Notes: generated by a model from the sequence alone, not told the origin. 64,000 nucleotides of DNA from Bradyrhizobium sp. AZCC 1610 (GCF_036924515.1 NZ_JAZHRR010000001.1:1025001-1089000); one strand, 5' to 3'; positions 51,214 through 61,328 are shown, counted from the stretch's first letter. Numbers and translations are program-made.

Positions 51214-52662
51214 ATGGCAACTCATGCTCCGGCACGTATCCGCGTTCGTTTCGCGGTTGCGATACTTTCCGCGGCTTATGCGTTTAATTCCGCCGTGGAT
51301 GCGGCTTCGCCGTTGTCCGACAGGGTGTCTCTCAGCGAGTCGACGATTTCGTGGAGCACCGTCAGGTACGCGACCTCTGCGGAGAACGGATTCGTCAGCG
51401 GGTCGCTCGACAAGAAGACCATCGTCGATCGCACGTTCAAGACCCACGTGCTCGAGAATCGTTATCTGAAAGTAACGCTCCTGCCCGAATTTGGCGGACG
51501 CATTCTTTCCATCATTTACAAGCCGACCGGCCACGAACAACTTTATCGCAACGAGGTAGGCGTGCCTTACGGGATGAAGGCCAGCAATTTTTATTACGAC
51601 TGGCTGATGGTGTATGGCGGCATCTTCCCGACGTTCCCTGATGCCGAGCACGGAAAGGCGTGGCTGAAGCCGTGGGACTTCAAGGTCGTGAAGGAGAGTG
51701 CCGGCGAAGTGACCGTGTCGATGTCGCTTAAAGATGATTTCGCGTATTCCGCGGCACCAACGCAGTTCCTCAAGGGCTCGACGGGTATCGAAGCGACTTA
51801 CTATGTCACGCTGAAAGCCGATCGCGCCGCGCTCGATGCGCGCGTGGTGCTGAAGAATCCGCACGATCGGACGATCGATTACGAGTACTGGACGTGCACG
51901 ACGCTCGCGCCGGGATCGGACCCGAAAAACCCCAAGACGACCGGCGGCGCCGAAATCATCGCGCCGATCGAGGCCTACAGCACGCCCGCCTGGTCGGCCA
52001 ATCTGTCCGAAAGCGATGGGAGCTTAGGTCCGGGCAAGAGTCGTTTCGAAAAACTGCGCTACTTCAAGAACTGGCCGACAATGGGCATCGCGTACGCGGC
52101 GCCCGATATGCGGGGCGGGAATTTCTGGGGTGTGATCAACCACGACAACGAGGAGGGAATCATCCGCATCGCCGACAATACGGTCACGCCGGGCCTGAAG
52201 ATGTGGACGTGGGGATTTCCGTCGTTCACGAACGAGACTGACGCGCGCAAAGACCCGAACGAAGTGCGGCCTTACGTCGAATTGTGGGCGGGCGTGTCGG
52301 ACCAGTTCTTCCACCGCGCCAAGCTTCCCGCGCGGAGCGAAGTGTCTGTCACGGAGACTTACAGTCCGACCGTCGGCATGAGCAACGTGACGGCCGCGAA
52401 CGAGAAAATCCTGATCAATCTCTCGGCCGAGGCATCAGGCGTGAATCTTCAGTTCTTCAGCATCGAACCGGCCACGCCGTTGCGCGTCACGTTGACACGC
52501 GGCGATGCGATATTGTTCAACGACGCCGTGAAAGCCGACCCGAAAAACGGAAATCGCATTTCCGCGGCGATCCCTGCCGGCGGCAGCGGCGAACAAGTGC
52601 GGCTGACGATCACGACCGCGGAAGGCAAAGAGCTGATCGCGGCCGAAACAAAAATAAAGTAG
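51214..52662 (+). CDS. Exported DUF5107-like protein inserted in the dcw cluster
   Basis: The product is 482 residues. A signal peptide (to about residue 30) is followed by a beta-rich domain resembling galactose-mutarotase-like DUF5107 proteins: LENRYLKVTLLPEFGGRILSI is the characteristic early motif, with WLMVYGGIFPTFPDAEHGKAW after it. Members are thought to bind or act on carbohydrates. The gene is not part of any dcw cluster I know. It is flanked by two type D elements, and by eye its third-position base choice is less GC-rich than murD and ftsW, which suggests transfer. GAGGG is 8 bases before ATG. A wall or exopolysaccharide sugar is a possible ligand. Confidence 0.78.
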   Translation: MATHAPARIRVRFAVAILSAAYAFNSAVDAASPLSDRVSLSESTISWSTVRYATSAENGFVSGSLDKKTIVDRTFKTHVLENRYLKVTLLPEFGGRILSIIYKPTGHEQLYRNEVGVPYGMKASNFYYDWLMVYGGIFPTFPDAEHGKAWLKPWDFKVVKESAGEVTVSMSLKDDFAYSAAPTQFLKGSTGIEATYYVTLKADRAALDARVVLKNPHDRTIDYEYWTCTTLAPGSDPKNPKTTGGAEIIAPIEAYSTPAWSANLSESDGSLGPGKSRFEKLRYFKNWPTMGIAYAAPDMRGGNFWGVINHDNEEGIIRIADNTVTPGLKMWTWGFPSFTNETDARKDPNEVRPYVELWAGVSDQFFHRAKLPARSEVSVTETYSPTVGMSNVTAANEKILINLSAEASGVNLQFFSIEPATPLRVTLTRGDAILFNDAVKADPKNGNRISAAIPAGGSGEQVRLTITTAEGKELIAAETKIK

Positions 52663-52669
52663 TTTGACT

Positions 52670-52752
52670 GTAGGATGGGTAGAGCGCAGCGATACCCATC
52701 ATCTTTTGCCAAACGCAATTGATGGGTATCGCTTCGCTCCACCCATCCTACG
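52670..52752. repeat. Palindromic element, type D copy 3
   Basis: It opens GTAGGATGGGTAGAGCGC, has TACCCATC/GATGGGTA inner arms and closes GCTCCACCCATCCTACG. It begins 7 bases after the DUF5107 gene and ends about 100 bases before ftsW. Confidence 0.85.
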
Positions 52753-52852
52753 CAGCGTTGGCTGATCTCTCAAAAGTTACCTACCTCGTTAACCCCCCAT
52801 AAACCATCCTGCGCCACCAATGGGCGTTACCTCTGCCATTTTGGGGACGCCC

Positions 52853-54004
52853 ATGCTCGCCCGTGACCAACGCACGCCGTTTTCGGACTGGTGGTGGACC
52901 GTGGATAAGCTGCTGCTCGGCGCGATCATGGTGCTGATGCTGGGCGGCGTCATCCTGTCGCTGGCGGCGAGCCCGCCGGTGGCGACGCGGATCGGGCTCG
53001 ATCCCTTCCATTTCTTCGGCCGGCACGTGCTGTTCCTGCTGCCTTCCCTGATGGTGCTGATCGGGGTGTCGTTTCTGTCGTCCAAGCAGATCCGCCGTCT
53101 CGCGCTGCTGGTTTTCGTGGTCTCGATCCTGCTGATTGTGGCGACGCTTGTCTTCGGCGCGGAGGTGAAGGGTTCGCGGCGCTGGATCACGCTGCTTGGC
53201 GTCAACATCCAGGCCTCCGAATCCGCAAAGCCCGCCTTCGTGGTGATGGCGGCGTGGCTATTTGCGGAATCGACCAAGCGGCCGGAAATGCCGGCGACCT
53301 CGATGGCGATCGTGCTGTTGCTGACACTGGTGGCGCTGCTGGTGATGGAACCGGACTTCGGCCAGACCATGCTGATCCTGGTGGTGTGGGGCGCGCTGTT
53401 CTTCATCGCGGGCATGCGGATGATCTGGGTGGCCGGCCTTGCCGGCGTCTCGGCGGCGGGATTGTTTGGCGCCTATCTGCTGGTGCCGCACGTCGCCGGC
53501 CGCATCAGGCGCTTCATGAACCCGGCATCCGGCGACACCTTTCAGGTCGACATGGCGATGGAAGCGTTCTGGAACGGCGGCTGGTTCGGCCTCGGGCCCG
53601 GCGAGGGCATCGCAAAGCGCAGTCTTCCAGACAGCCATACCGACTTCGTGTTCGCGGTGGCCGCCGAAGAGTTCGGCATCATCCTGTGCCTGGCGCTGGT
53701 TTCGCTGTTCGCCTTCGTCGTGATCCGGACACTGACGCGCGCCTATTCGAGCGAGGACATGTTCGCGCGCTTTGCGGCGTCGGGGCTTGCGATCCTGTTC
53801 GGCATGCAGGCCGCGATCAACATGGCGGTCAATCTGCAATTGGTCCCCGCCAAGGGCATGACGCTGCCCTTCATCTCCTATGGTGGCTCGTCGATCATCT
53901 CGCTGGCCTATGGCGTCGGCATGATGCTGGCGCTGACACGGCAACGCCCGCGTACCGAGGTGGAATCGATGAACGCGGCGGGCGTGGCGCGCGGTTACGC
54001 TTGA
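52853..54004 (+). CDS. ftsW: Septal peptidoglycan glycosyltransferase, SEDS family
   Basis: The product is 383 residues with ten membrane helices. The SEDS motifs are present: KGSRRWITLLGVNIQASESAKPAFVV, MEPDFGQTMLI, and LPFISYGGSSIISL near the end; the catalytic Asp is in EPDFG. It polymerises lipid II at the septum together with FtsI. ATG 52853 with GGGGA upstream is chosen over 52820, which has no ribosome site; relatives start close to the inner site. Confidence 0.95.
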   Translation: MLARDQRTPFSDWWWTVDKLLLGAIMVLMLGGVILSLAASPPVATRIGLDPFHFFGRHVLFLLPSLMVLIGVSFLSSKQIRRLALLVFVVSILLIVATLVFGAEVKGSRRWITLLGVNIQASESAKPAFVVMAAWLFAESTKRPEMPATSMAIVLLLTLVALLVMEPDFGQTMLILVVWGALFFIAGMRMIWVAGLAGVSAAGLFGAYLLVPHVAGRIRRFMNPASGDTFQVDMAMEAFWNGGWFGLGPGEGIAKRSLPDSHTDFVFAVAAEEFGIILCLALVSLFAFVVIRTLTRAYSSEDMFARFAASGLAILFGMQAAINMAVNLQLVPAKGMTLPFISYGGSSIISLAYGVGMMLALTRQRPRTEVESMNAAGVARGYA

Positions 54005-54051
54005 CCGCACGGACGTGGTGACGGCGGCCGCGCCGTCGGCTATTTGAAGCC

Positions 54052-55152
54052 ATGGACAATGCCCCTTTGATTCTGCTGGCAGCCGGCGGCACCGGCGGTC
54101 ATCTGTTTCCCGCCGAGGCGCTGGGCGTCGAGCTGATCAAGCGCGGCCTGCGTGTGCGTCTCGCAACCGACGCCCGAGCGCTACGCTACAGCGGCCTGTT
54201 CACCAGGGACAATATCGACGTGGTGCCGAGCGAGACCGTGCGCGGCCGCTCGCTGCTGTCGCTGGCGCGCACCGCTTACATGCTCGGTTACGGCACGCTG
54301 GTTGCTGCCAATCTGGTGCGGCGGCTAAAACCTGCCGCCGTGGTCGGCTTCGGCGGCTACCCGACGCTGCCGCCGCTGATGGCGGCAAGGCTGCTCGGCG
54401 TGCCCGGCATCATTCACGACGCCAATGCCGTGCTCGGCCGCGCCAACCGCTTTCTCTCCCGCCGTGTCAACGCAATTGCCACCTCGCTGCCGGGCGTGCT
54501 CGATCGCGATCCTGATCTCGCGGGCAAGACGACGACCGTCGGCACGCCGATGCGCCCCGCGGTCCTCACGGCTGCCGCCGTGCCGTTCGCGTCTCCCGAA
54601 CCGAACGGGCCGCTGCGCCTGCTCGTGGTCGGCGGCAGCCAGGGCGCGCGGGTCATGAGCGATATCGTGCCGGGCGCAATCGAAAAGCTGGAGCCGATGC
54701 TGTGGAGCCGCCTGATTCTGACGCAGCAGGTGCGCAAGGAAGACATGGGGCGGGTGCGCTCGATCTATGAGCGGCGCAGGATCAATGCCGAACTGGCGCC
54801 ATTCTTTACCGACCTGCCGGCGCGGCTGGCGTCCAGTCACCTTGTGGTCTCGCGCTCCGGCGCCGGCACGGTGGCGGAACTCGCCGCGATCGGCCGGCCC
54901 TCGATTTTGGTGCCGCTGCCCGGCGCGATCGACCAGGACCAGTTCGCCAATGCCGGCGTGCTGGCCCAGGTAGACGGAGCTTTACGGATACCACAGGCCG
55001 AGTTCACGCCCGACCGGCTGGCGGCGGAAATCTCCGCCTTCGCCGCCGAACCCGCCCGGCTGACCGCAATGGCGGCCGCCGCCCGCAAGGTCGGCCGGCT
55101 CGACGCCGCCGAACGGCTAGCCGATCTGGTGATGAAAACCGCCGGAATCTAG
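54052..55152 (+). CDS. murG: Undecaprenyl-PP-MurNAc-pentapeptide GlcNAc transferase
   Basis: The product is 366 residues. The N-terminal loop LLAAGGTGGHLFPAEAL, the G-rich VVGFGGYPTLPPLMAARLLG and IIHDANAVLGRANR, and the C-terminal VVGGSQGARVMSD and SRSGAGTVAELAAIGRPSILVPLPGAIDQDQFANA are all MurG motifs. It transfers GlcNAc to lipid I, making lipid II on the cytoplasmic face. It starts 47 bases after ftsW. A palindromic element lies between it and murC. Confidence 0.96.
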   Translation: MDNAPLILLAAGGTGGHLFPAEALGVELIKRGLRVRLATDARALRYSGLFTRDNIDVVPSETVRGRSLLSLARTAYMLGYGTLVAANLVRRLKPAAVVGFGGYPTLPPLMAARLLGVPGIIHDANAVLGRANRFLSRRVNAIATSLPGVLDRDPDLAGKTTTVGTPMRPAVLTAAAVPFASPEPNGPLRLLVVGGSQGARVMSDIVPGAIEKLEPMLWSRLILTQQVRKEDMGRVRSIYERRRINAELAPFFTDLPARLASSHLVVSRSGAGTVAELAAIGRPSILVPLPGAIDQDQFANAGVLAQVDGALRIPQAEFTPDRLAAEISAFAAEPARLTAMAAAARKVGRLDAAERLADLVMKTAGI

Positions 55153-55176
55153 GCGGTTGTCCGCAAAATTGCCCCT

Positions 55177-55300
55177 TGTCATGCCACGCGAAAGCGGGGC
55201 ATCCAGTATCCTGCGGCGCCTGATTTGAGCCTCGGCTTCGCGGAATACTGGATCATCCGCTGCTGTGCTCAACGGCGCACAAGGCGGATGATGACGACAG
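55177..55300. repeat. Palindromic element, type F, between murG and murC
   Basis: TTGTCATGCC at one end and GATGATGACG at the other, with CCAGTAT/ATACTGG inner arms around the centre. It is unlike types B to E in the window. Confidence 0.65.
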
Positions 55301-55310
55301 GGAACGTTTC

Positions 55311-56714
55311 ATGAGACTGCCGCGCGAGATCGGACCCATTCACTTCGTCGGGATCGGCGGCATCGGCATGAGCGGCATCGCCGAAGTGCTGTGCAATCTC
55401 GGTTACACCGTGCAGGGCTCGGACGCCTCCGAGAGCGGCAATGTCACGCGGTTGCGGGAGAAGGGCATCACAGTCTCGGTCGGCCACAAGGCCGAGAATA
55501 TCGACGGCGCCGACGTGGTCGTGGTCTCGACCGCGATCAAGCGCGACAATCCCGAATTGATGGCGGCCCGCGCGCAGCGCATTCCGGTGGTGCGCCGGGC
55601 CGAAATGCTGGCCGAACTGATGCGGCTGAAGAGCTGCGTCGCGATTGCCGGCACCCATGGCAAGACCACGACCACCTCGATGGTCGCAGCCCTCTTGGAT
55701 GGCGGCAATCTTGATCCGACCGTGATCAATGGCGGCATCATCAACGCCTACGGCACCAATGCGCGGCTGGGGGCGGGCGACTGGATGGTGGTGGAAGCCG
55801 ACGAGAGCGACGGAACATTCTTGAAACTGCCGACCGATGTCGCCATCGTCACCAATGTCGACCCCGAGCACCTAGACCATTTCAAGACGTTCGAGGCGGT
55901 GCAGGACGCCTTCCGCAATTTCGTCGAGAACGTGCCGTTCTACGGTTTTGCCGTGATGTGCATCGATCATCCCGTCGTGCAGTCGATCGTCGGCCGGATC
56001 GAGGACCGCCGCATCATCACCTATGGCGAGAATCCGCAGGCCGACGCGCGGCTGGTTGATCTGACGCCGACCGGCGGCGGCTCCAAATTCAAGGTCGTGT
56101 TCCGCAACCGCAAGACCGACGCCACCCACGAGATCGCAGACATCCTGCTGCCGATGCCCGGACGGCATAACGCGGCAAATGCGACAGCGGCGATCGCGGT
56201 CGCGCACGAGCTCGGCATTTCCGACGAGGCGATTCGCAAGGCCATGGCGGGCTTCGGCGGCGTCAAGCGGCGCTTCACCCGGACCGGCGAATGGAACGGT
56301 GTTACCGTGATCGACGATTACGGCCATCACCCGGTCGAGATATCAGCCGTCCTTAAAGCGGCGCGTGAATCCACCAACGGCAAGATCATAGCCGTGGTGC
56401 AGCCGCATCGCTTCACCCGGCTGCAATCGCTGTTCGAGGAATTCTGCACCTGCTTCAACGATGCGGACGCAGTCATCGTCGCCGAGGTCTATCCGGCCGG
56501 CGAGGCGCCGATCGAGGGCATCGACCGCGATCATTTCGTGCTCGGCCTGCGCACGCATGGCCATCGCGAGGTGATCCCGCTGCAGAGTTCGGCGGAGCTT
56601 GCCAAGGTCGTTCACGGAATTGCGCATCCGGGCGACCTCGTCGTCTGCCTCGGCGCCGGCAACATCACGCAATGGGCCTACGCCTTGCCGGGCGAACTGA
56701 AGGCGTTGGGGTAG
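55311..56714 (+). CDS. murC: UDP-N-acetylmuramate:L-alanine ligase
   Basis: The product is 467 residues. The N-terminus [17 protein letters not shown] is the MurC signature, the ATP site is [19 protein letters not shown], and [30 protein letters not shown] and [11 protein letters not shown] follow in order. It adds the first residue, L-Ala, to UDP-MurNAc. AGGGAA lies 7 bases before ATG. Two bases after its stop murB begins. Confidence 0.96.
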   Translation: MRLPREIGPIHFVGIGGIGMSGIAEVLCNLGYTVQGSDASESGNVTRLREKGITVSVGHKAENIDGADVVVVSTAIKRDNPELMAARAQRIPVVRRAEMLAELMRLKSCVAIAGTHGKTTTTSMVAALLDGGNLDPTVINGGIINAYGTNARLGAGDWMVVEADESDGTFLKLPTDVAIVTNVDPEHLDHFKTFEAVQDAFRNFVENVPFYGFAVMCIDHPVVQSIVGRIEDRRIITYGENPQADARLVDLTPTGGGSKFKVVFRNRKTDATHEIADILLPMPGRHNAANATAAIAVAHELGISDEAIRKAMAGFGGVKRRFTRTGEWNGVTVIDDYGHHPVEISAVLKAARESTNGKIIAVVQPHRFTRLQSLFEEFCTCFNDADAVIVAEVYPAGEAPIEGIDRDHFVLGLRTHGHREVIPLQSSAELAKVVHGIAHPGDLVVCLGAGNITQWAYALPGELKALG

Positions 56715-56716
56715 CC

Positions 56717-57640
56717 GTGACCTTTCCCGACATCACGCCCGATCTGAAGGCCGCGATGCCGCAACTGCGCGGGCGGTTGCTGGCGAACCAGTCGCTGGCG
56801 GAGCTGACGTGGTTTCGCGTCGGCGGGCCGGCGCAGGTGCTGTTCACGCCGGCGGATGAAGACGATCTCGCGTACTTCTTGAAGCTGCTTCCGAACGAGT
56901 TGCCGGTTTACGTCGTCGGCGTCGGCTCCAACCTGATCGTACGCGACGGCGGCATGGCGGGCGTCGTGATCCGGCTGTCGCCGCGGGCGTTTGGCGAGAC
57001 CCTGGCTTCAGGCGATATCGTCAGCGCGGGCACAGCCGCGCTCGACAAGCGCGTGGCGGAGACCGCGGCAGCCGCCAACATCGGCGGCATGGAATTCTTC
57101 TTCGGCATCCCCGGCACCATCGGCGGCGCGCTGCGGATGAATGCCGGCGCCAATGGCAGCGAGACCAAGGATGTGCTGGTCGAGGCCGTCGGCATCGGCC
57201 GCGACGGCGCCAGGCATGTCTTCACCAATGCCGACATGAAGTTCGTCTACCGTAACAACGGCGTCGACCCGTCGATCATCTTCACGTCGGCGCGCTTTCA
57301 AGGCGCCGTCACGGACGCCGAAACCATTCGCGCGCGGATGAACGAGGTGCAGACCCATCGCGAAACCGCTCAGCCGATTCGCGAAAAGACGGGAGGATCG
57401 ACCTTCAAGAATCCACCCGGCAACAGCGCCTGGAAACTGATCGACGCCGCCGGCTGCCGCGGCTTGCGCGTGGGCGGGGCGCAGGTCTCGGAAATGCACT
57501 GCAATTTCCTCATCAATACCGGTAACGCCACCGGGCATGATATTGAAACGCTGGGTGAAACCGTGCGTGAGCGGGTTAAAGCGAATTCTGGAATCGAGCT
57601 ACACTGGGAAATCAAGCGGATCGGGATCGAGCAGGGCTGA
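56717..57640 (+). CDS. murB: UDP-N-acetylenolpyruvoylglucosamine reductase
   Basis: The product is 307 residues, a type II MurB. It starts at GTG 56717 with GGGG upstream. FAD contacts lie in [14 protein letters not shown] and [13 protein letters not shown], the catalytic region in [21 protein letters not shown] and [20 protein letters not shown]. It reduces the enolpyruvyl group with NADPH to give UDP-MurNAc. Its stop TGA overlaps the next ATG. Confidence 0.95.
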   Translation: MTFPDITPDLKAAMPQLRGRLLANQSLAELTWFRVGGPAQVLFTPADEDDLAYFLKLLPNELPVYVVGVGSNLIVRDGGMAGVVIRLSPRAFGETLASGDIVSAGTAALDKRVAETAAAANIGGMEFFFGIPGTIGGALRMNAGANGSETKDVLVEAVGIGRDGARHVFTNADMKFVYRNNGVDPSIIFTSARFQGAVTDAETIRARMNEVQTHRETAQPIREKTGGSTFKNPPGNSAWKLIDAAGCRGLRVGGAQVSEMHCNFLINTGNATGHDIETLGETVRERVKANSGIELHWEIKRIGIEQG

Positions 57641-58632
57641 TGCGGATTACCATTCTCTTTGGCGGCACCAACAAGGAGCGGCTGGTCTCGGTCGCCAGCG
57701 CCCAGGCGCTGCATCGGGCGTTGCCGGAAGCCGATCTCTGGTTCTGGGACATTGCCGACACGGTGCATGAGGTTGCGTCGCAAAAGCTGCTTGGGCACGC
57801 GCGTCCGTTCGAAAATGAATTCAAACCCGGCAACCGCGGCCTGCCGCTCGAAGCGGCGCTCGACAAGGCGAAGTCCGAGGATCGCGTGCTGGTGTTCGGC
57901 CTGCATGGCGGCCGGGCCGAGAACGGCGAATTGCAGGCGATGTGCGAACTGCGCGGGATTCCCTTCACCGGCTCCGGTTCGGCGTCGTCGAATCTCGCTT
58001 TCGACAAGATGGCGGCCAAACGATTCGCGGCGATTGCGGGCGTCGCGGCGCCGGCCGGTGTCGCCCTGGAAAACCTCGACGCGGCGTTTGCCGAATATGG
58101 CAGGCTGATCGCAAAGCCGGCGCGGGATGGATCGAGCTATGGCCTGATCTTCGTCAATGCGAAGCAGGATCTCGTAGCCGTGCGCAACGCCGCCAAAACA
58201 GAGGAATATCTGATCGAGCCGTTCATCTCGGGCGTGGAGGCGACCTGCGGCGTGCTGGAGCGGCCCGACGGCTCGGTGCTTTCACTGCCGCCGATCGAAA
58301 TCGTGCCGGCGGAAGGCGCGTTCGACTACACGGCGAAGTACCTGCTCAAATCCACCCAGGAGATCTGCCCGGGACGATTTTCGCCTGAGATCAGCGCCGC
58401 GCTCATGGACCAGGCGCTGCGGGCACACCGGGCGCTGTCGTGCAGCGGTTACTCCCGGACCGACTTCATCGTCTCGGCGAAGGGGCTGGTTTACCTGGAA
58501 ACCAACACGCTGCCGGGACTAACGGCAGCATCGCTCTACCCGAAAGCGCTGAAGGCGCAGGGGATCGAATTCGTGGATTTTCTGCGCGAACAGGTCGCGC
58601 TGGCCGAACTGCGGAACCGGGAACGGGTTTGA
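57640..58632 (+). CDS. ddlB: D-alanine:D-alanine ligase family protein (Ddl)
   Basis: The product is 330 residues with the ATP-grasp fold. It begins RITILFGGTNKERLVSVASA; then VFGLHGGRAENGELQAMCELRGIPFTGSGS, FDKMAAKRFAA, KPARDGSSYGL and YLETNTLPGLTAASLYP follow. The last holds the magnesium ligands E and N. Several positions differ from textbook Ddl (for example AEN for GED in the first loop), so it is a divergent subgroup. Its place in dcw supports D-Ala-D-Ala synthesis. It overlaps murB, and 311 bases of leader separate it from ftsQ. Confidence 0.88.
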   Translation: MRITILFGGTNKERLVSVASAQALHRALPEADLWFWDIADTVHEVASQKLLGHARPFENEFKPGNRGLPLEAALDKAKSEDRVLVFGLHGGRAENGELQAMCELRGIPFTGSGSASSNLAFDKMAAKRFAAIAGVAAPAGVALENLDAAFAEYGRLIAKPARDGSSYGLIFVNAKQDLVAVRNAAKTEEYLIEPFISGVEATCGVLERPDGSVLSLPPIEIVPAEGAFDYTAKYLLKSTQEICPGRFSPEISAALMDQALRAHRALSCSGYSRTDFIVSAKGLVYLETNTLPGLTAASLYPKALKAQGIEFVDFLREQVALAELRNRERV

Positions 58633-58943
58633 ACGGCCCCGCCAAGCCGTTAACAGGCCGTTAACCCGGAACTAACCTCGCCACGAGAATTGTTGCTAAA
58701 ATCCTAAGAATTGTCCGGCAAACCACTCAAAAGACGCACCAAAGCGCGTCCGCGGCGCCGCGAATTTACACTTTGTTTACCAGGAAGTCCGAAGGTTAAC
58801 GCTGGCGGCGCATGTTGCGCTTGGCTCCGGGGCGTGCGCTGTTCCGACTTTAGATCAGCACCAAGTCCGGCAAGACCGAGGCGTCATATGGGCCGGAACC
58901 CGCAAAAACGCTTGCGGGAACAACACTTGGACAGGCTCGTGCA
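58633..58943. other. Promoter region of ftsQAZ
   Basis: These 311 bases contain the three CtrA half-sites described separately, AT-rich stretches near 58690-58720 and no gene. An open frame at 58711-58977 overlaps ftsQ and is rejected. A separate promoter for ftsQAZ is likely here. Confidence 0.6.
58650..58676. promoter_or_regulatory. CtrA box with a third half-site upstream of ftsQAZ
   Basis: TTAA-N7-TTAAC at 58650-58665 is an exact match to the CtrA consensus; CTAAC at 58672-58676 continues at the same 11-bp spacing. CtrA regulates ftsQA and ftsZ in Caulobacter. Confidence 0.7.
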
Positions 58944-59924
58944 ATGGATGGTGCAGGACGCCTCGCTCGGTCGCTGAGATCGCTGGGGCCCCAAGCTGAC
59001 CTGAAGGCGGCCGCTATTGGAGCGGCCGTGCTGCTGCGCGAGCGGCTGGGCGCCCGCGTCCCGGCGAGGTCCGTGATCGATCGCGACCCGCCGAATCGTC
59101 TGGTCCGTCTGGTCGAACGTCATCTTCCGAATCGCCTCGGCGTCACCCTGACCGCGCTGATGCTGCTCGGCAGCGCAGGCTTGGGCATCGTCAAGGGCGG
59201 CCATGTCGACGACTTCATGGTTGCGCTCAGCGATACTCGTAATGCGCTGGCCAATTCGGCCGGATTCCGCATCACCACAGTCGCCATCAACGGCCGCAAA
59301 CAATTGAGCCAGGACGAGGTGCTCGCGATCGGCGGCGTCAATGGCCGCTCCTCGCTGTTGTTTCTCGACGCTGCCACCGTGCGCGACAAGCTCAAGGCCA
59401 ATCCGTGGATATCGGATGCGACCATCCTGAAGCTTTATCCAGGCCAGCTGCAGATCGACATCGTTGAGCGCACGGCTTTCGCGCTGTGGCAGCAGGACGG
59501 CCGGCTGTCCGTAATCTCGGAGGACGGCGCGGTGCTGGAGCCCTACGTGTCGCGCCGCTTCGTGACGCTGCCGCTGGTGGTGGGCAAGGGCGCCGATGTC
59601 AAGGCCCGCGACTTCCTCGCCCTTCTGGACCGCTATCCGCAGGTTCGCTCAGCGACCAAGGCTGCGATCCTCGTCGGCGAACGGCGCTGGAATTTGCGGC
59701 TGAAGGACGGGCTCGACATTCGCCTGCCGGAGAACGACGTCGGCAATGCGCTTGCCGTGCTCAGCAAGCTCGACAAGGACGACAGGCTGTTCTCGCGCGA
59801 CATCGTCGCGGTCGACATGCGCCTGCCGGACAGGCTCACCGTGCAATTGTCTGATGACGCGGCCAAGGCCCGCGAAGAACTGTTCAAGGACAAGAAACCC
59901 AAGAAAAAGGCCGGTGACGCATGA
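58944..59924 (+). CDS. ftsQ: Cell division protein FtsQ
   Basis: The product is 326 residues. A cytoplasmic region of about 68 residues, one membrane helix (LGVTLTALMLLGSAGLGIV), a POTRA domain (FRITTVAINGRKQLSQDEVLAIGGV, then KANPWISDATILKLYPGQLQIDIVERTAFALW) and a beta domain follow. FtsQ recruits FtsB and FtsL to the divisome. AGG lies 9 bases before ATG. The final segment is Lys-rich. Its stop overlaps ftsA by 4 bases. Confidence 0.93.
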   Translation: MDGAGRLARSLRSLGPQADLKAAAIGAAVLLRERLGARVPARSVIDRDPPNRLVRLVERHLPNRLGVTLTALMLLGSAGLGIVKGGHVDDFMVALSDTRNALANSAGFRITTVAINGRKQLSQDEVLAIGGVNGRSSLLFLDAATVRDKLKANPWISDATILKLYPGQLQIDIVERTAFALWQQDGRLSVISEDGAVLEPYVSRRFVTLPLVVGKGADVKARDFLALLDRYPQVRSATKAAILVGERRWNLRLKDGLDIRLPENDVGNALAVLSKLDKDDRLFSRDIVAVDMRLPDRLTVQLSDDAAKAREELFKDKKPKKKAGDA

Positions 59925-61240
59925 CCGGCCTCGATCGCAACCAGACCCCGAAGACGCGCCCCGTCGACCACAAGCGTACGGCGCTGGTGGCCTCGCTCGA
60001 TGTCGGCACCAGCAAGATCGCCTGCATGATCGCGCGGCTGAAGCCGTCTCCGGCGAACGAGGCGCTGCGCGGCCGCACCCATGCGGTGGAATTGATCGGC
60101 TACAGCCAGATCCAGTCGCGCGGCGTCAAGGCAGGCTCCGTGGTCGATCTCGCCGAATGCGAGCAGGCGGTGCGCCAGGCCGTGGCGCTGGCCGAGCGCA
60201 TGGCCAAGGTCCGCGTTGAGTCAGTATTGCTGTCGGTTTCCGGAGGCCGGCTGCAGGGCCAGCTGGTCGAGGCCGCCGCCGATATCCGCGGTGGCGCCGT
60301 TACCGCCGATGACGTCACCCGGGTGACCTCCACCGGCATGCGCCACGCCACCGGCGAGGGGCGCACGGTGCTGCATGCGCTGCCGGTCGGCTACGCGCTG
60401 GATGGCGTCAAGGGCATCCGCGACCCCCGCGGCATGGTGGCCCGGCAGTTCGGCGTCGACATGAACGTGGTGACGGCGGATGCAACGGTTGCCCGCAACC
60501 TGATGCTGGTGGTCGAGCGCTGCCATCTCAATGTCGAGGCCATGGCGGCGAGTCCTTATGTCGCAGGCCTGTCCGTGTTGACCGACGACGAGGCCGATCT
60601 CGGCGCTGCCGTGGTCGAAATGGGCGCCGGATCGACCACGATCGCGACCTATTCCGCCGGCCGCTTCGTTCATGCCAGCGGATTTGCGCTCGGCGGGCAG
60701 CACGTCACCATGGATCTTGCACGCGGCGTCGGCGCATGCATTGCGGATGCCGAGCGAATCAAGACTTTATACGGGACCGTGCTGACCGGCGGGTCCGACG
60801 CGCGCGAGTTGATGTCTGTTCCGACTGCAGGCGAGGAACAAGATGCGCCGCAGATCGTCTCGCGCGCCACGATCGCGAACATCGTCCGGCATCGCGCCGA
60901 GGAGATATTTGAAATGGTCCGGGACCGGCTCGCCGATTCCCCCTTTGCGGCGGAGCCGCGGGCGCGGGTTGTGTTGAGCGGCGGCGCGTCCCAGCTGACC
61001 GGCACCGTCGAACTCGCCACCCGCATTCTCAACCGGCCGGTCCGGATCGGCCGTCCGCTCGGTTTCGGCCGGCTGCCCAACGAGGCCAAGAGCGCCTCGT
61101 TCGCAGTGCCGACCGGCCTCCTGGTCTATCCGCAATACGCTCATCTGGAACACGTTGAACCGCGGCATACGCGGCAGCTCAGGACAGGGACTGACGGCTA
61201 TTTCGGAAAGGTCGGACGATGGCTTCGCGAGGGCTTCTGA
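59921..61240 (+). CDS. ftsA: Cell division protein FtsA
   Basis: The product is 439 residues with the actin-like fold. Phosphate 1 is in [17 protein letters not shown], domain 1C is [17 protein letters not shown] and its surroundings, phosphate 2 is [17 protein letters not shown], and the adenosine motif is [17 protein letters not shown]. The C-terminal amphipathic helix ([11 protein letters not shown]) would anchor it to the membrane. FtsA tethers FtsZ polymers. It overlaps ftsQ by 4 bases and is 88 bases before ftsZ. Confidence 0.96.
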   Translation: MTGLDRNQTPKTRPVDHKRTALVASLDVGTSKIACMIARLKPSPANEALRGRTHAVELIGYSQIQSRGVKAGSVVDLAECEQAVRQAVALAERMAKVRVESVLLSVSGGRLQGQLVEAAADIRGGAVTADDVTRVTSTGMRHATGEGRTVLHALPVGYALDGVKGIRDPRGMVARQFGVDMNVVTADATVARNLMLVVERCHLNVEAMAASPYVAGLSVLTDDEADLGAAVVEMGAGSTTIATYSAGRFVHASGFALGGQHVTMDLARGVGACIADAERIKTLYGTVLTGGSDARELMSVPTAGEEQDAPQIVSRATIANIVRHRAEEIFEMVRDRLADSPFAAEPRARVVLSGGASQLTGTVELATRILNRPVRIGRPLGFGRLPNEAKSASFAVPTGLLVYPQYAHLEHVEPRHTRQLRTGTDGYFGKVGRWLREGF

Positions 61241-61328
61241 TGACCGGTCCAATGACCAAACGATTTTCACCAAATCCCGCGGCCGTCGGCCGGGGCGAAC
61301 CAACGCGCGCGTCGTAGGAGAGGCAACC

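Noticed and set aside
58711..58977. 88-codon frame upstream of ftsQ
   Set aside because: Overlaps ftsQ, is Arg/Pro-rich and has no homology pattern; the region reads better as promoter.
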